A DNA stretch of 64,000 nucleotides from Collinsella sp. (lineage in GTDB: Bacteria; Actinomycetota; Coriobacteriia; Coriobacteriales; Coriobacteriaceae): contig JAGZQO010000004.1 of assembly GCA_018382125.1 (NCBI GenBank), positions 51,005-115,004 on the forward strand, in the 5' to 3' direction. The notes beneath the pieces are model-generated. The model made no database searches. It was not told where the DNA came from and saw nothing but the letters and a program-made list of their open reading frames with translations. Below, piece after piece: positions 16,955 to 24,942 of the stretch; position 1 is the first letter of the stretch; every line of letters begins with the position of its first letter. The translations under genes and the position numbers were made by a program.

Positions 16955-17720
16955 CTTCCAGACCTCCAGCGTCGAGGGCGTTTACGGACGGATTGCTGTG
17001 CGACTTGTAGTACTCGATGGCCGCGGCGGCACCGAGCAGGGCAATGGGGAGAATGCTTATCTGCAGGTAGGCGGCCAGAACGAAGCCAACGATGGCGTAG
17101 GCGATGAATTTCTTCATTGGCATGAAGGACAGAAGCATCGCAAGGCCGACGACGGGGAGGATACCGGCGGCGATGGAGAGGCCGGTCGTGAACCAGGAGG
17201 GCATGACGGAGAGGAAAGCGTTGACGGCATCGGCGCCAAAGAGCAGTACGGCAAACGTGGGGATGGCCGCCGTAAGGCCATAGAAGACCGGACCGAGGAA
17301 AAGTACGCTCTTCATCTGCGAGTACTTGCCCTCTTCGGCAAAGCGCTGCGAGGTACGCCCGAGGAAGCCGTTTGCCGTCTTGGCGATGACGTCGAGCTGA
17401 AGGCCGAGCATGCCGACTGCGATTCCGGCGGCAACGCCGACGCTCGCCTCCTGACCCGAGGTGATGGCAACGACGGCGCCAATGATGGCGGCAGTGGGAT
17501 AGTCGGGGACGGAGGCTCCTCCCATGGCCGCCACGCCCAGGCTCATGAGTTGGACGATGGCGCCGACGGCGAGGCCGGTTACGGGGTCGCCGAGCGCAAG
17601 TCCGACGAACCATGCTGGCGTGACGGACATGTTCGTGAGAATTTGTCCCGCGTTCTTCTCGGCTCCGTAGATGAAGGCGATGAGTGTAACGACGGCTATC
17701 TGGATGATGGATGGTGTCAT
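16947..17720 (-). CDS. levF: PTS IIC component, mannose/fructose/sorbose family
   Basis: A 257-residue polytopic membrane subunit with about 7-8 hydrophobic segments, starting MTPSIIQIAVVTLIAFIYGA. The family signature PAWFVGLALGDPVTGLAVGA is present. GGGAG lies 7 bases before the ATG. It follows IIB by 15 bases and overlaps IID. The set IIB-IIC-IID-IIA next to levR and GH32 points to fructose or fructan oligosaccharide uptake. Confidence 0.9.
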   Translation of the reverse strand: MTPSIIQIAVVTLIAFIYGAEKNAGQILTNMSVTPAWFVGLALGDPVTGLAVGAIVQLMSLGVAAMGGASVPDYPTAAIIGAVVAITSGQEASVGVAAGIAVGMLGLQLDVIAKTANGFLGRTSQRFAEEGKYSQMKSVLFLGPVFYGLTAAIPTFAVLLFGADAVNAFLSVMPSWFTTGLSIAAGILPVVGLAMLLSFMPMKKFIAYAIVGFVLAAYLQISILPIALLGAAAAIEYYKSHSNPSVNALDAGGLEDE

Positions 17721-17735
17721 AAGTTCACTCCCTTG

Positions 17736-18224
17736 CTAAAGCGTGATGATGCTGGAGAGCTCTACGGGCTTGTCGGCCGGCACATAGCGAACGGTGATGT
17801 CGCAGCCGGTGCCAGCAATCGCTCGATATGCGGGCAGCTCGTCTTTGGTGACGTAGGCGCGACTGCTCACCTGGACGGCGTCTGACCCCTCTTCGGGAAA
17901 GACTGTGCCTCCGACCACGAGTGTGGGAACAACCTGGCCCGTCTGTATGACGTCGAGGATGGTCTGGGGGTCTCGCGCCACGATGAAGACCGTGTGGTCG
18001 TCGTACTTGCCCGCCCGATAGTTCGTGAGAGCCGTCTCCTTGTTGATAATGGAGAGGGCGACTCCCGAGGGCTTTGCCATCCGCATGGCGGCCTTCTTGG
18101 TCGGGTCGTTGGCGACGATGTCATCGATGACCATGAGACGCTGCGGACGGAACTCGGGTACCCACTGGGTTGCCACTATGCCGTGTAGCAGGCGGTTGTC
18201 GATGCGTGCTGCGATGATGCTCAT
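17736..18224 (-). CDS. levE: PTS IIB component, mannose/fructose/sorbose family
   Basis: A 162-residue cytoplasmic subunit that passes phosphate to the sugar. IDNRLLHGIVATQWVPE contains the phosphorylated histidine (RLLHGxV). The frame is open to 18269, but the ATG at 18224 begins the conserved MSIIAARIDNRLLHG and has GGAAGG upstream. It is the first gene of the operon. A second, truncated copy of its first 20 codons lies at 10262-10322. Confidence 0.92.
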   Translation of the reverse strand: MSIIAARIDNRLLHGIVATQWVPEFRPQRLMVIDDIVANDPTKKAAMRMAKPSGVALSIINKETALTNYRAGKYDDHTVFIVARDPQTILDVIQTGQVVPTLVVGGTVFPEEGSDAVQVSSRAYVTKDELPAYRAIAGTGCDITVRYVPADKPVELSSIITL

Positions 18225-18666
18225 GTGATGTTGGCTTCCTTCCTTTGCTTGCGTGACGCGTTTCGGCATGGCCTGTGCCGAAGCGCGTCATTCGTCCTGC
18301 CGGGCCGCGGACCCGTCGTTCAGCGTGGCCTGCCTGCGCGGGGCATGCCGGGAATTGATGTAGTCGTATGCGTAGGCGATCTCCGCGACGGGGACCTCCA
18401 CGTGGTAATGGGCGGAAATGTCAGAGAAGCTCGTGCGGAATGCGATCGAGGTAGGCTCTGTGTCTCGGGGATGTTCATGCGGCTGGTCCTCCTTTCGCCA
18501 CACACCTTACGGGCGGGGTGGTGCGCGGAACGGGTTGGCGCCAGTGTTTCGTCACGGGCGCGTGCACTTCGGCACTCCATGCTACATCTGAGTGGCATAT
18601 GGCGACTTCTCGACACTCGCGCTCGACACAGCGAGCGGAAATGGCGCTGCCTGCCGAGCGCCTCGC
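18165..18666 (+). repeat. Duplicated levR-IIB junction, copy B
   Basis: This block joins sequence matching 10262-10514 directly to sequence matching 13064-13300, so it equals copy A with the body of levR deleted. The join falls at a shared ATGC (around 18441), and 11 further bases are missing near 18457. Orientation equals copy A. Confidence 0.85.
18288..18478 (-). pseudogene. levR: Internally deleted second copy of levR
   Basis: The start MNIPETQ (ATG 18478, with AGGAGG upstream) and the levR C-terminal coding region remain, but about 2,550 bases between them are gone and the frame shifts at the join. The upstream region is kept, so it may still provide the promoter for the intact IIB gene that follows at 18224. 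Confidence 0.85.
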
Positions 18667-18771
18667 GGGCGCATCCCGACCGCAGAAGTGAGCGCGAAGG
18701 CTCGTCGAAGTGCTGGGTGGGGGACCGGCGGTCTGGATACGCGGTTTCGTTCGGCGAAGGCGGCGAGGCGA

Positions 18772-19134
18772 ATGGCATGGCGAACGTACGGGTTTGACGT
18801 GAACGGGTTGCCCGTGGCGGCGTGGTATCGGGAGGAGACGGTCGAGCAGGTGCTCGCGCCGCTGCTCGCCCGTCTCGCGCGCTCGCATCAGGAGAAGGGG
18901 TCGCAGGCCCATCTCGGCAACCCGGTGCGCATACGCTATTGCGACCGGGACGGCCACGTGTCGCGAACGGATATCGTCCGCCAGGTGGACGTCGCGCCGC
19001 GAAATGCAGACTCGCCTCAATCGTCGGTAAGGGGTGCCGCGGGCGATACGATGGAATCCACGGACCGCACCGCGCCGCCGAGATTGCGACGCGAACGCAG
19101 GCGATGCGCCCGAAAAACTCCTCCGCGCATGTAG
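18772..19134 (+). pseudogene. Probable remnant of a nucleoside-kinase-like gene, not resolved
   Basis: The plus strand reads YGFDVNGLPVAAWYREETVE then LAPLLARLARSHQEKG. This resembles the N-terminus of actinobacterial P-loop kinase-like proteins (FDxNGLP...Y..E.VE...PLL..L...Q..KG), but the P-loop expected next is absent and a different sequence (NPVRIRYCDRDGHVSRTDIV) follows. It looks like a deletion join. Identity is a guess from pattern. Confidence 0.35.
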
Positions 19135-19158
19135 GGCGAAACGCCAGATTGGAGCTCC

Positions 19159-20387
19159 ATGAACGATTTCTCCTTCTACTCCCCCACCCGCTTTGTCTTT
19201 GGGCGAAAAGCGACCGACAAGGTTGGGGGACCCTGTCCGCCTCCGGCTACCGCTGAGCGCTCATTGTCTACGGCAGGGGTTCCGCAGTTCGCTGCGGAAC
19301 GCTCGTCCGCGTGAGGGCATCGCTCGATGCCGCGGGCGTGGAGCACATCGGGCTTGGAGGGGTGCGTCCAAACCCCGAAATAGGCTTGGCACGAGAAGGC
19401 GTCGAGCTCGCACGGGCAAACGACGCCGACATCATCCTGCCCGTGGGCGGCGGCTCCGTCATGGACTGCGCGAAGGCCATCGCACTGGGGCGGTATACGA
19501 CGGCGACGTATGGGACTTCTTCCGCAAGCGCGCCGTTCCCGCCGACCGCATCGACGTCGCCTGCGTGGCGACCGTCCCCGCATCGGGTCCGAGGCCTCTA
19601 ACTCCTGCGTTATCAGCAACGACGAGGAGCACCTCAAATGCGGCATTAACACGGACCTCAACCGCCCGGCCATCGCCTTCCTCGACCCGGAACTGACCTT
19701 CACCCTGCCCGCCTACCAGACCGCCGCGGGAGTGACCGACATGATCGCCCATACATGGAGCGACTCTTCTCCGGCGAGCCCGCCGTGGGCGTAACCGACA
19801 ACAGCGCCTGCGGGCCAGTGCGCGCTGCGATGGAGGCGGCGTCCAAGGTGATGGAGAACCCAGATGACTACGACGCCCGCGCCGAGATCATGTGGGTGGG
19901 TACGCTCGCCCATAACGGCCTCGCCGGCTGCGGCCTGGGTGTCCCCGGCCTGCGCGACGGCGATTGGACCTGCCACGTCCTTGAGCACGAGCTGTCCGCA
20001 CTGGACACCAAGATCACGCACGACGCCGGCCTCGCCGTCATCTTCCCCGCCTGGTTGCGCTACGCATGGCGAGAGCACCCCGAGCGCTTCCTGGAGTTCA
20101 GCGCCCAGGCCTTTGGCGTCGAACCCGTCGATTCGGACGCGGACGAGCTCGATGTGGAGGTAACCCCCGAGCAGGCAATCGAGTACGCGGTCGAAGCGAC
20201 CATCGACGAGCTGCAGGATTTCAACGTCTCGCTGGGAATGCCGCGCACGCTATCGGAGTTCGGAGTCACCGAGGACGATATCGAAAAGATGATTCCGGAC
20301 CTCAAGATCAACCGCGGAGAGCTCTTCGGCAGCTTCAAGAAGCTCACGCTGGACGACGCGAGAAAGATTTACCGCAGCACACTCTAG
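19159..20387 (+). pseudogene. Iron-dependent alcohol dehydrogenase (butanol dehydrogenase-like), multiple frameshifts
   Basis: The start MNDFSFYSPTRFVFGRKATDK and later DADIILPVGGGSVMDCAKAI are hallmarks of iron-containing NAD(P)H-dependent alcohol dehydrogenases of the BdhA/YqhD type. To follow the protein one must change frame near 19220, pass a TGA near 19256, and shift again near 19495, 19585 and 19758. The last part, from RLFSGEPAVGVTDNSA to KIYRSTL (stop 20385-20387), is one open frame of about 200 codons. With at least five lesions it cannot make an enzyme unless the sequence has errors. GGAG precedes the ATG. Confidence 0.88.
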
Positions 20388-20476
20388 GAAACAGATGCCC
20401 ATCCCCCACGGGCGAGCAGCACGGCGGCCCCCGCAAACCAGAAACGGCGCCGCTCCCGCGACGCCGTCATATTCCC

Positions 20477-20552
20477 TGGTGCCCCCGGGCGGATTCGAAC
20501 CGTCGACACCCGCTTTAGGAGAGCGGTGCTCTATCCCCTGAGCTACGGAGGC
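20477..20552 (-). tRNA. tRNA-Arg (anticodon CCU)
   Basis: A complete cloverleaf lies on the minus strand: acceptor GCCTCCG pairs with CGGGGGC, the D arm is GCTCAGGGGATAGAGC, the anticodon stem CCGCT/AGCGG encloses loop CTCCTAA (anticodon CCT, decoding AGG), and the T arm includes GGTTCGAATCC. The 3' CCA is encoded. Confidence 0.95.
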
Positions 20553-20733
20553 ATGTTGTACTAGTGTAGCAGATTTGCCCCTTTGCCATGTAGCGCATGT
20601 CCACTCATCAAGAAGGCTTTATAGCGAATTGTCGCCGTAGATAATCCTCAATATCGGAAAGAATAAAGCGAAAAAATGGGATGGAGTTTCCTCTAACCAC
20701 ATGAAAAGGAAATTTCCCGACTGGCGCTCAAAA

Positions 20734-20779
20734 GGAAAATGCATCCCGGAATGAGAACGAATTCCGGGATGCATTTTCC
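20734..20779. repeat. 46-nt palindrome, solitary copy (also likely terminator of the DUF956 gene)
   Basis: Two perfect 19-bp arms (20734-20752 and 20761-20779) surround an 8-base loop. Length and core (GGAAAATGCATCCCGG) match the units of the triplet arrays at 45057 and 60176. On the minus strand the stem is followed by TTTT, so it probably terminates the DUF956 transcript. Confidence 0.85.
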
Positions 20780-20797
20780 GCCATCTATCGCAGACGA

Positions 20798-21196
20798 CTA
20801 GTCGCCTTTGTGAAAGAGGCTTTTGATGGCAGCAGGGATGCTCTTGGCGCCCTTGGCCGTCACATCGATAAAGTCGGGCGAACGCACGAGCTTATCCTCG
20901 TCGACGTACTTGCGGACCGCGCGCAACGTCTCTTTGTCATCGCGCGTCGAAAACGTAAAGTGGCCGGTATCCTTGGTAAAGATGGCAAAACGCGTGATCT
21001 TCTTGGTGCCGCGCAAAACCTCGGCGGCAATATAGTCGACCTCGTCCCACGGGATTTGAATATAATCCTCGGGATTGCGCTCGTTATAGTACTCAAACGC
21101 CTTATTGCCCACCATCACGTTACCGTGGCTGGTAAGCCCCATCAGGCAGGTTGCCGGCGTTGCCAGATCGACCGTGCTGTTCTGAGATTGCGCCAT
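20798..21196 (-). CDS. DUF956 family protein (ManO-like), PTS-associated
   Basis: A 132-residue soluble protein of the DUF956 family, which is found almost only next to mannose-type PTS genes (ManO in lactic acid bacteria) and is thought to modulate them. Recognised by MGLTSHGNVMVGNKAFEYYN, IPWDEVDYIAAEV and FAIFTKDTGHFTFSTRD. The ATG at 21196 has GAGG 5 bases before it; the upstream reading from 21247 lacks support. It is the last gene of the manXYZ-type operon here, behind a hairpin that may attenuate it. Confidence 0.8.
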   Translation of the reverse strand: MAQSQNSTVDLATPATCLMGLTSHGNVMVGNKAFEYYNERNPEDYIQIPWDEVDYIAAEVLRGTKKITRFAIFTKDTGHFTFSTRDDKETLRAVRKYVDEDKLVRSPDFIDVTAKGAKSIPAAIKSLFHKGD

Positions 21197-21225
21197 GCGC
21201 GCCTCGCCCTCCAAATAAAACAATC

Positions 21226-21259
21226 GGACCGCATCCAGTGTACCCACCGGGTGCGGTCC
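21226..21259 (-). terminator. Hairpin between man IID and DUF956 gene (possible attenuator)
   Basis: GGACCGCA...TGCGGTCC forms an imperfect 14-bp stem; on the minus strand it is followed by GATTGTTTTATTT. It could partly end the PTS transcript. Confidence 0.5.
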
Positions 21260-21316
21260 GTTTCAATGGCTCAAAAGCCCTTGCCTAGCAATTCTCGGTC
21301 TTAAGCCGAAGCGTGC

Positions 21317-22237
21317 TTACATGAAGCCGCAGAAGCGACCGATGATGCCGACGGCGAAGAGAGCCAGGATGATGACGATCGGGCTGACCTTCTTCTTGAG
21401 GAGCTTGCAGACCAGCAGGGTCAGGCACACGGCGGCAAGGCCGGGGATGAGCTGATCGAGGTTGGCCTGAAGCGTGGTGACCTTCATCTGATCAAGGGCG
21501 GTAGCACCGACGGAGTTGTACATCGTCAGCGCTTCCTTGATACCCTCGGAACCGGAGGGCAGGCTAGCCCAGTCGATAAAGGCGCCAGCAGACTGCTTGA
21601 CCGTGGAGACGATCGGGGTGAAGGAAATGGACACCCAGCGCTCGACCAGGGCGCCGATGATGAACATACCCAGGATGGAAGCGCCCTCGGTGACCTTGCC
21701 CATCAGACCACCGGAGAGGTCCTTGGCGATGGAGGAGCCGACCTTGTAGCCAAACTCCTGCGTGTACCACAGGAAAGCGTAACGGATGATGTTCCACGCG
21801 AAGAAGAACAGCAGCGGACCGACGATGCTGCCGGACATGGCCAGGGAAGCGCCCAGAGCGCCCAGAATCGGGCGAAGGGTGAACCAGAAGACGGGGTCGC
21901 CGACGCCGGCGAGCGGGCCCATCATACCGACCTTGACGCCCTGAATGGCGACGTCGTCAATCGGGGCACCGTTGGCGCGCTCCTCCTCGAGAGCGAGGGT
22001 AACGCCAATGACGGGGGCGGAAACATAGGGGTGGGTGTTATAGAACTCCAGGTGGCGCTTAAGAGCGGCAATCTGGTCATCCTTGCTGGTGTAGAGCTTC
22101 TTGATCGCAGGGATCATTGCGAAGCACCAGCCGCCGTTCTGCATACGCTCGTAGTTCCACGAGCCCTGAAGGAACTGATGACGGAAGCAAACCTTCTTGC
22201 GGTCAGCCTTGGTGAGCTGAATCTTGTTCTCTGCCAT
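21317..22237 (-). CDS. manZ: PTS IID component, mannose family
   Basis: A 306-residue membrane subunit. IID landmarks: FRHQFLQGSWNYERMQNGGW, GVKVGMMGPLAGVGDPVFWF and two C-terminal helices (LIPGLAAVCLTLLVCKLL and SPIVIILALFAVGIIG). The ATG at 22237 is 8 bases behind GGGAG; a GTG at 22246 overlaps that site and is less likely. It follows IIC by 16 bases. With IIC it forms the transporter for mannose, glucose or related hexoses. Confidence 0.92.
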   Translation of the reverse strand: MAENKIQLTKADRKKVCFRHQFLQGSWNYERMQNGGWCFAMIPAIKKLYTSKDDQIAALKRHLEFYNTHPYVSAPVIGVTLALEEERANGAPIDDVAIQGVKVGMMGPLAGVGDPVFWFTLRPILGALGASLAMSGSIVGPLLFFFAWNIIRYAFLWYTQEFGYKVGSSIAKDLSGGLMGKVTEGASILGMFIIGALVERWVSISFTPIVSTVKQSAGAFIDWASLPSGSEGIKEALTMYNSVGATALDQMKVTTLQANLDQLIPGLAAVCLTLLVCKLLKKKVSPIVIILALFAVGIIGRFCGFM

Positions 22238-22253
22238 ATGTATCACTCCCCTC

Positions 22254-23072
22254 CTACTCGTAATCGTTCAGAATGTCGCCGAGCGGGTCGCCGGAGCCAC
22301 CGCCCATGCCGCCACCCTGCTTGGCCAGATCCTTAAGGCCAAGGTAGATGAGGGCAAGGGAGATGCCGATGAGACCAAGGGCGATCAGCGTGAGCTGAGG
22401 GATGGCAGCAAGGACAAAGCCGAGGACGAAGAACGGCCAGGTCTCCTTGGTGGCCATCATGTTGATGACCATGGCGTAACCGACGGAAGCGACCATGCCG
22501 CCGCCGACAGCCATGCCGCCGGACAGCCAGTCGGGCATAGCGTTAAGCGCGTTGGTAACGGCCTCGGCCGGGATGACGCACAGAAGCACTGCCGGGATGG
22601 CGATACGAAGGCCCTGCATGAGGATGGCAGCATACTGCCAGCGCTCGATGCCGGAGAAGTCGCCCTTCTCGGCGCAACCGTCCATGGCGTGAGCGATAGC
22701 GGTAGCAATGGTACGGCAGATCATGGTCAGGAACAGACCAGCGACCGACAGCGGGACGGCGACGGCGATAGCGGTGGTAACGGCCTTGGCCGAATCGGTG
22801 GCGCCACCGTTGAGGGCGAGCACCATGATGATCGAAGAAGCGACCGAGGCCAGAGCGGCGTCAGGCGCGACAGCGGCGCCGACGTTAGCCCAGCCAAGGG
22901 CCATCATCTGGAGCGAACCGCCCAGGAGGATGCCCTCCTGAAGGTGACCGGTTACGAGACCGATAAGCGTGCATGCCACGAGCGGCTGATGGAACTGGAA
23001 CTCATCCAGAATGCCTTCCATACCGGCAAGCAACGCGACAATCGCAACAAGCAGAATAGTGATTGCAGACAT
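22254..23072 (-). CDS. manY: PTS IIC component, mannose family
   Basis: A 272-residue polytopic membrane protein. Features: N-terminal helix SAITILLVAIVALLAGMEG, the IIC motif PLVACTLIGLVTGHLQEGIL, and a string of hydrophobic segments. The end GGGMGGGSGDPLGDILNDYE is glycine-rich and hydrophilic. GGAGG lies 9 bases before the ATG. It sits between IIAB and IID. Confidence 0.92.
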   Translation of the reverse strand: MSAITILLVAIVALLAGMEGILDEFQFHQPLVACTLIGLVTGHLQEGILLGGSLQMMALGWANVGAAVAPDAALASVASSIIMVLALNGGATDSAKAVTTAIAVAVPLSVAGLFLTMICRTIATAIAHAMDGCAEKGDFSGIERWQYAAILMQGLRIAIPAVLLCVIPAEAVTNALNAMPDWLSGGMAVGGGMVASVGYAMVINMMATKETWPFFVLGFVLAAIPQLTLIALGLIGISLALIYLGLKDLAKQGGGMGGGSGDPLGDILNDYE

Positions 23073-23090
23073 GTATCGGACCCTCCTTTA

Positions 23091-24080
23091 CTATGCTTGA
23101 GCGGCCAGTTCGGCCTTAGCTTTCTTCAACATGGCGTCGAGATCCTCGGAGGAATCCGAAGGAACCTTGCGGACCTCGAACTTGACGCCCTTGGCCTTGA
23201 GGGCCTCGAGAGTCTTGACGTCGTCATCGCCCATAGCGACGGCGTTGGTGACGACGACCTTGCCCTTGGAGTGAGCCATGGAACCGATGTTGACTTCCTT
23301 GATGTCGACGCCGGCCTCGATGGCCTTGAGCAGATCCTGCGGGTTCTCAAAGAGCAGCATGGCCTTGGTGTCACCAAAGCGCGTGTCCTTGACGACCTCG
23401 GCCATCTTCTTGATGGGCACGACGTTGGCATGGACTCCCGGAGGGGCAGCCTGCTCGATCATGGTCTTGCGGAGCTCGTCGTGAGCAACGCCGTCGGAAA
23501 CCACGATGATGCGGTTGGGGTTGATCTGCTTGGTCCACGTGGTGGCCACCTGGCCATGAAGCAGACGGGTGTCGATACGGACGTGGGCGATCTTGATGTG
23601 CCCATCGCCGATGACCGTTCCCGGAGGGATGGCGCCTGCAGGAGCAGCGGCGGCCGCAGCCGGCTTCTTCTCCTCGGGCTCCAGAGACTCGGGCTTGACG
23701 CGCACGCCAGCCTTAGCCTCAGTCACGAGATGTTTTGCGATCGCATGTGCAGTGTTCTTTGCGTCAAAGCGCTGCGAATATGCCTCGATGAGCATAGGCA
23801 GGTTGACACCGGTGACGATAGCCCAGGAATCGTGGCCCTCGATGAGCCCGCTGATCTGGTTGAACGGCGTGCCGCCCCACAGATCAACGAGGAAGAGCAC
23901 CTGCTCCTGGTCCTCGAAGGAAGCGACTGCTTCCTCGACCCTGGCACGGAAATCGTCGGGGCCCATGCTCGGCTCGAGCGAGACCACGGCAACAGACGGC
24001 TGATCGCCAAAGACCATCGAGCCCGTCTGCTTGATTCCAGCTGCCAAGTCCCCGTGGCTAGCAAGAACAATACTTACCAT
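23091..24080 (-). CDS. manX: PTS IIAB component, mannose family (fused)
   Basis: A 329-residue cytoplasmic phosphocarrier. The IIA domain (1-125) has VLASHGDLAAG with the phosphohistidine and VTGVNLPML. An alanine/proline-rich linker (EEKKPAAAAAAPAGAIPPG) leads to the IIB domain (from about 165) with VRIDTRLLHGQVATTW and its phosphohistidine. AGGAGG lies 7 bases before the ATG at 24080; a GTG one codon earlier is possible. First gene of the operon. It probably transports the main hexose of this organism and may influence other operons through HPr competition. Confidence 0.93.
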   Translation of the reverse strand: MVSIVLASHGDLAAGIKQTGSMVFGDQPSVAVVSLEPSMGPDDFRARVEEAVASFEDQEQVLFLVDLWGGTPFNQISGLIEGHDSWAIVTGVNLPMLIEAYSQRFDAKNTAHAIAKHLVTEAKAGVRVKPESLEPEEKKPAAAAAAPAGAIPPGTVIGDGHIKIAHVRIDTRLLHGQVATTWTKQINPNRIIVVSDGVAHDELRKTMIEQAAPPGVHANVVPIKKMAEVVKDTRFGDTKAMLLFENPQDLLKAIEAGVDIKEVNIGSMAHSKGKVVVTNAVAMGDDDVKTLEALKAKGVKFEVRKVPSDSSEDLDAMLKKAKAELAAQA

Positions 24081-24083
24081 CAC

Positions 24084-24417
24084 ATAACCTCCTTTTTGTC
24101 TACGTATTTCCTACACGACATGAAAGGAGTATACCTGTTTGGATTGTGGAATTATAGCTAAATTCGCAAAAGGTTGGATTATTTGTTTAAACGTCTATGT
24201 TTGTTACAAATTGATTACGTTGCTGGCTTATAGCTCATTGCCTGCTAAAACGTGATTTGCTGATTGTTTTCAAAGACATATAAAGGTGCACCGTTCGTTA
24301 AGACCGCTTTTAGGTGAATCCCAATGCGTCTGCGTGCCACCATTTTGTTTAAACAGACATGACTTGACTAACCGAAGCAAATATGTTTTGAACTCTAGCC
24401 CATGTAGACATTAGATG
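24084..24417 (-). promoter_or_regulatory. AT-rich promoter region of the mannose PTS operon with twin TTGTTTAAAC sites
   Basis: This 334-base gap is far richer in A+T than its surroundings. A minus-strand -10 TATAAT lies at 24156-24151 without a good -35, suggesting an activator. Two similar sites, TTGTTTAAACGTCTATG (24183-24199) and TTGTTTAAACAGACATG (24345-24361), each with a GTTTAAAC palindrome, are candidate regulator sites. Confidence 0.55.
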
Positions 24418-24846
24418 TTAGGCGATGTGGAGAGGGTTGGCGGCGTCGACGGCATCGGGGGCGTCGGAGAGGCCGTCAGGAGCAGCGTCTGCCGGGTCCT
24501 CGTCGGGGGTCTCGATCTGTTTGATCATGACCTCCTGGCCCTGCAGCAGGTATGTCTCGCCGCTACCGCAATGGGGACAGGTCTTGCCGTGCTCGACCGT
24601 CGCATAGTCGCGGCCACATGCCTCGCAATGCGTCACGGCCTCGACGGGCTCCACAACAAGCTCCGCGCCCTGCGCGATGGGCTTTTTATCTGCCGCCCAG
24701 CGCCAAGCGTCGAGCAGCAACTCGGGAACGACGCCCGAGACCTCGCCCAGCAGCAACGTCACGCTCGAAACGCGACGCACGCCATGAGCGCGCGCCACAT
24801 TCTCAACATCGCGAATGATGTGATACACGATTCCCAATTCATGCAA
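24418..24846 (-). CDS. hypA: Hydrogenase nickel incorporation protein HypA
   Basis: A 142-residue protein that delivers nickel to NiFe hydrogenase together with HypB. It begins at a TTG codon giving MHELGIVYHIIRD, the conserved HypA start with the nickel-binding MH; the frame upstream is open but not HypA-like. The zinc site is CEACG ... CPHCG (about 72-92). A C-terminal extension (PDEDPADAAPDGLSDAPDAV) is acidic and unusual. hypB is not in the window; hypFCDE lie 30 kb away. It follows the large oxidoreductase gene by about 97 bases on the same strand. Confidence 0.88.
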   Translation of the reverse strand: MHELGIVYHIIRDVENVARAHGVRRVSSVTLLLGEVSGVVPELLLDAWRWAADKKPIAQGAELVVEPVEAVTHCEACGRDYATVEHGKTCPHCGSGETYLLQGQEVMIKQIETPDEDPADAAPDGLSDAPDAVDAANPLHIA

Positions 24847-24942
24847 GGCGAAACCCTTTCTGCAGAGGTTGATTCGATGCAAACTCAAAGCAAGGGGACG
24901 ACGAGATCTAGTCTGCGCCGTCCCCTTACCCGCCATGGCTAC

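Noticed and set aside
9683..20387. A prophage or integrative element
   Set aside because: Many broken genes are present but no phage, integrase, transposase or plasmid gene was found; rearrangement by recombination and deletion explains it.
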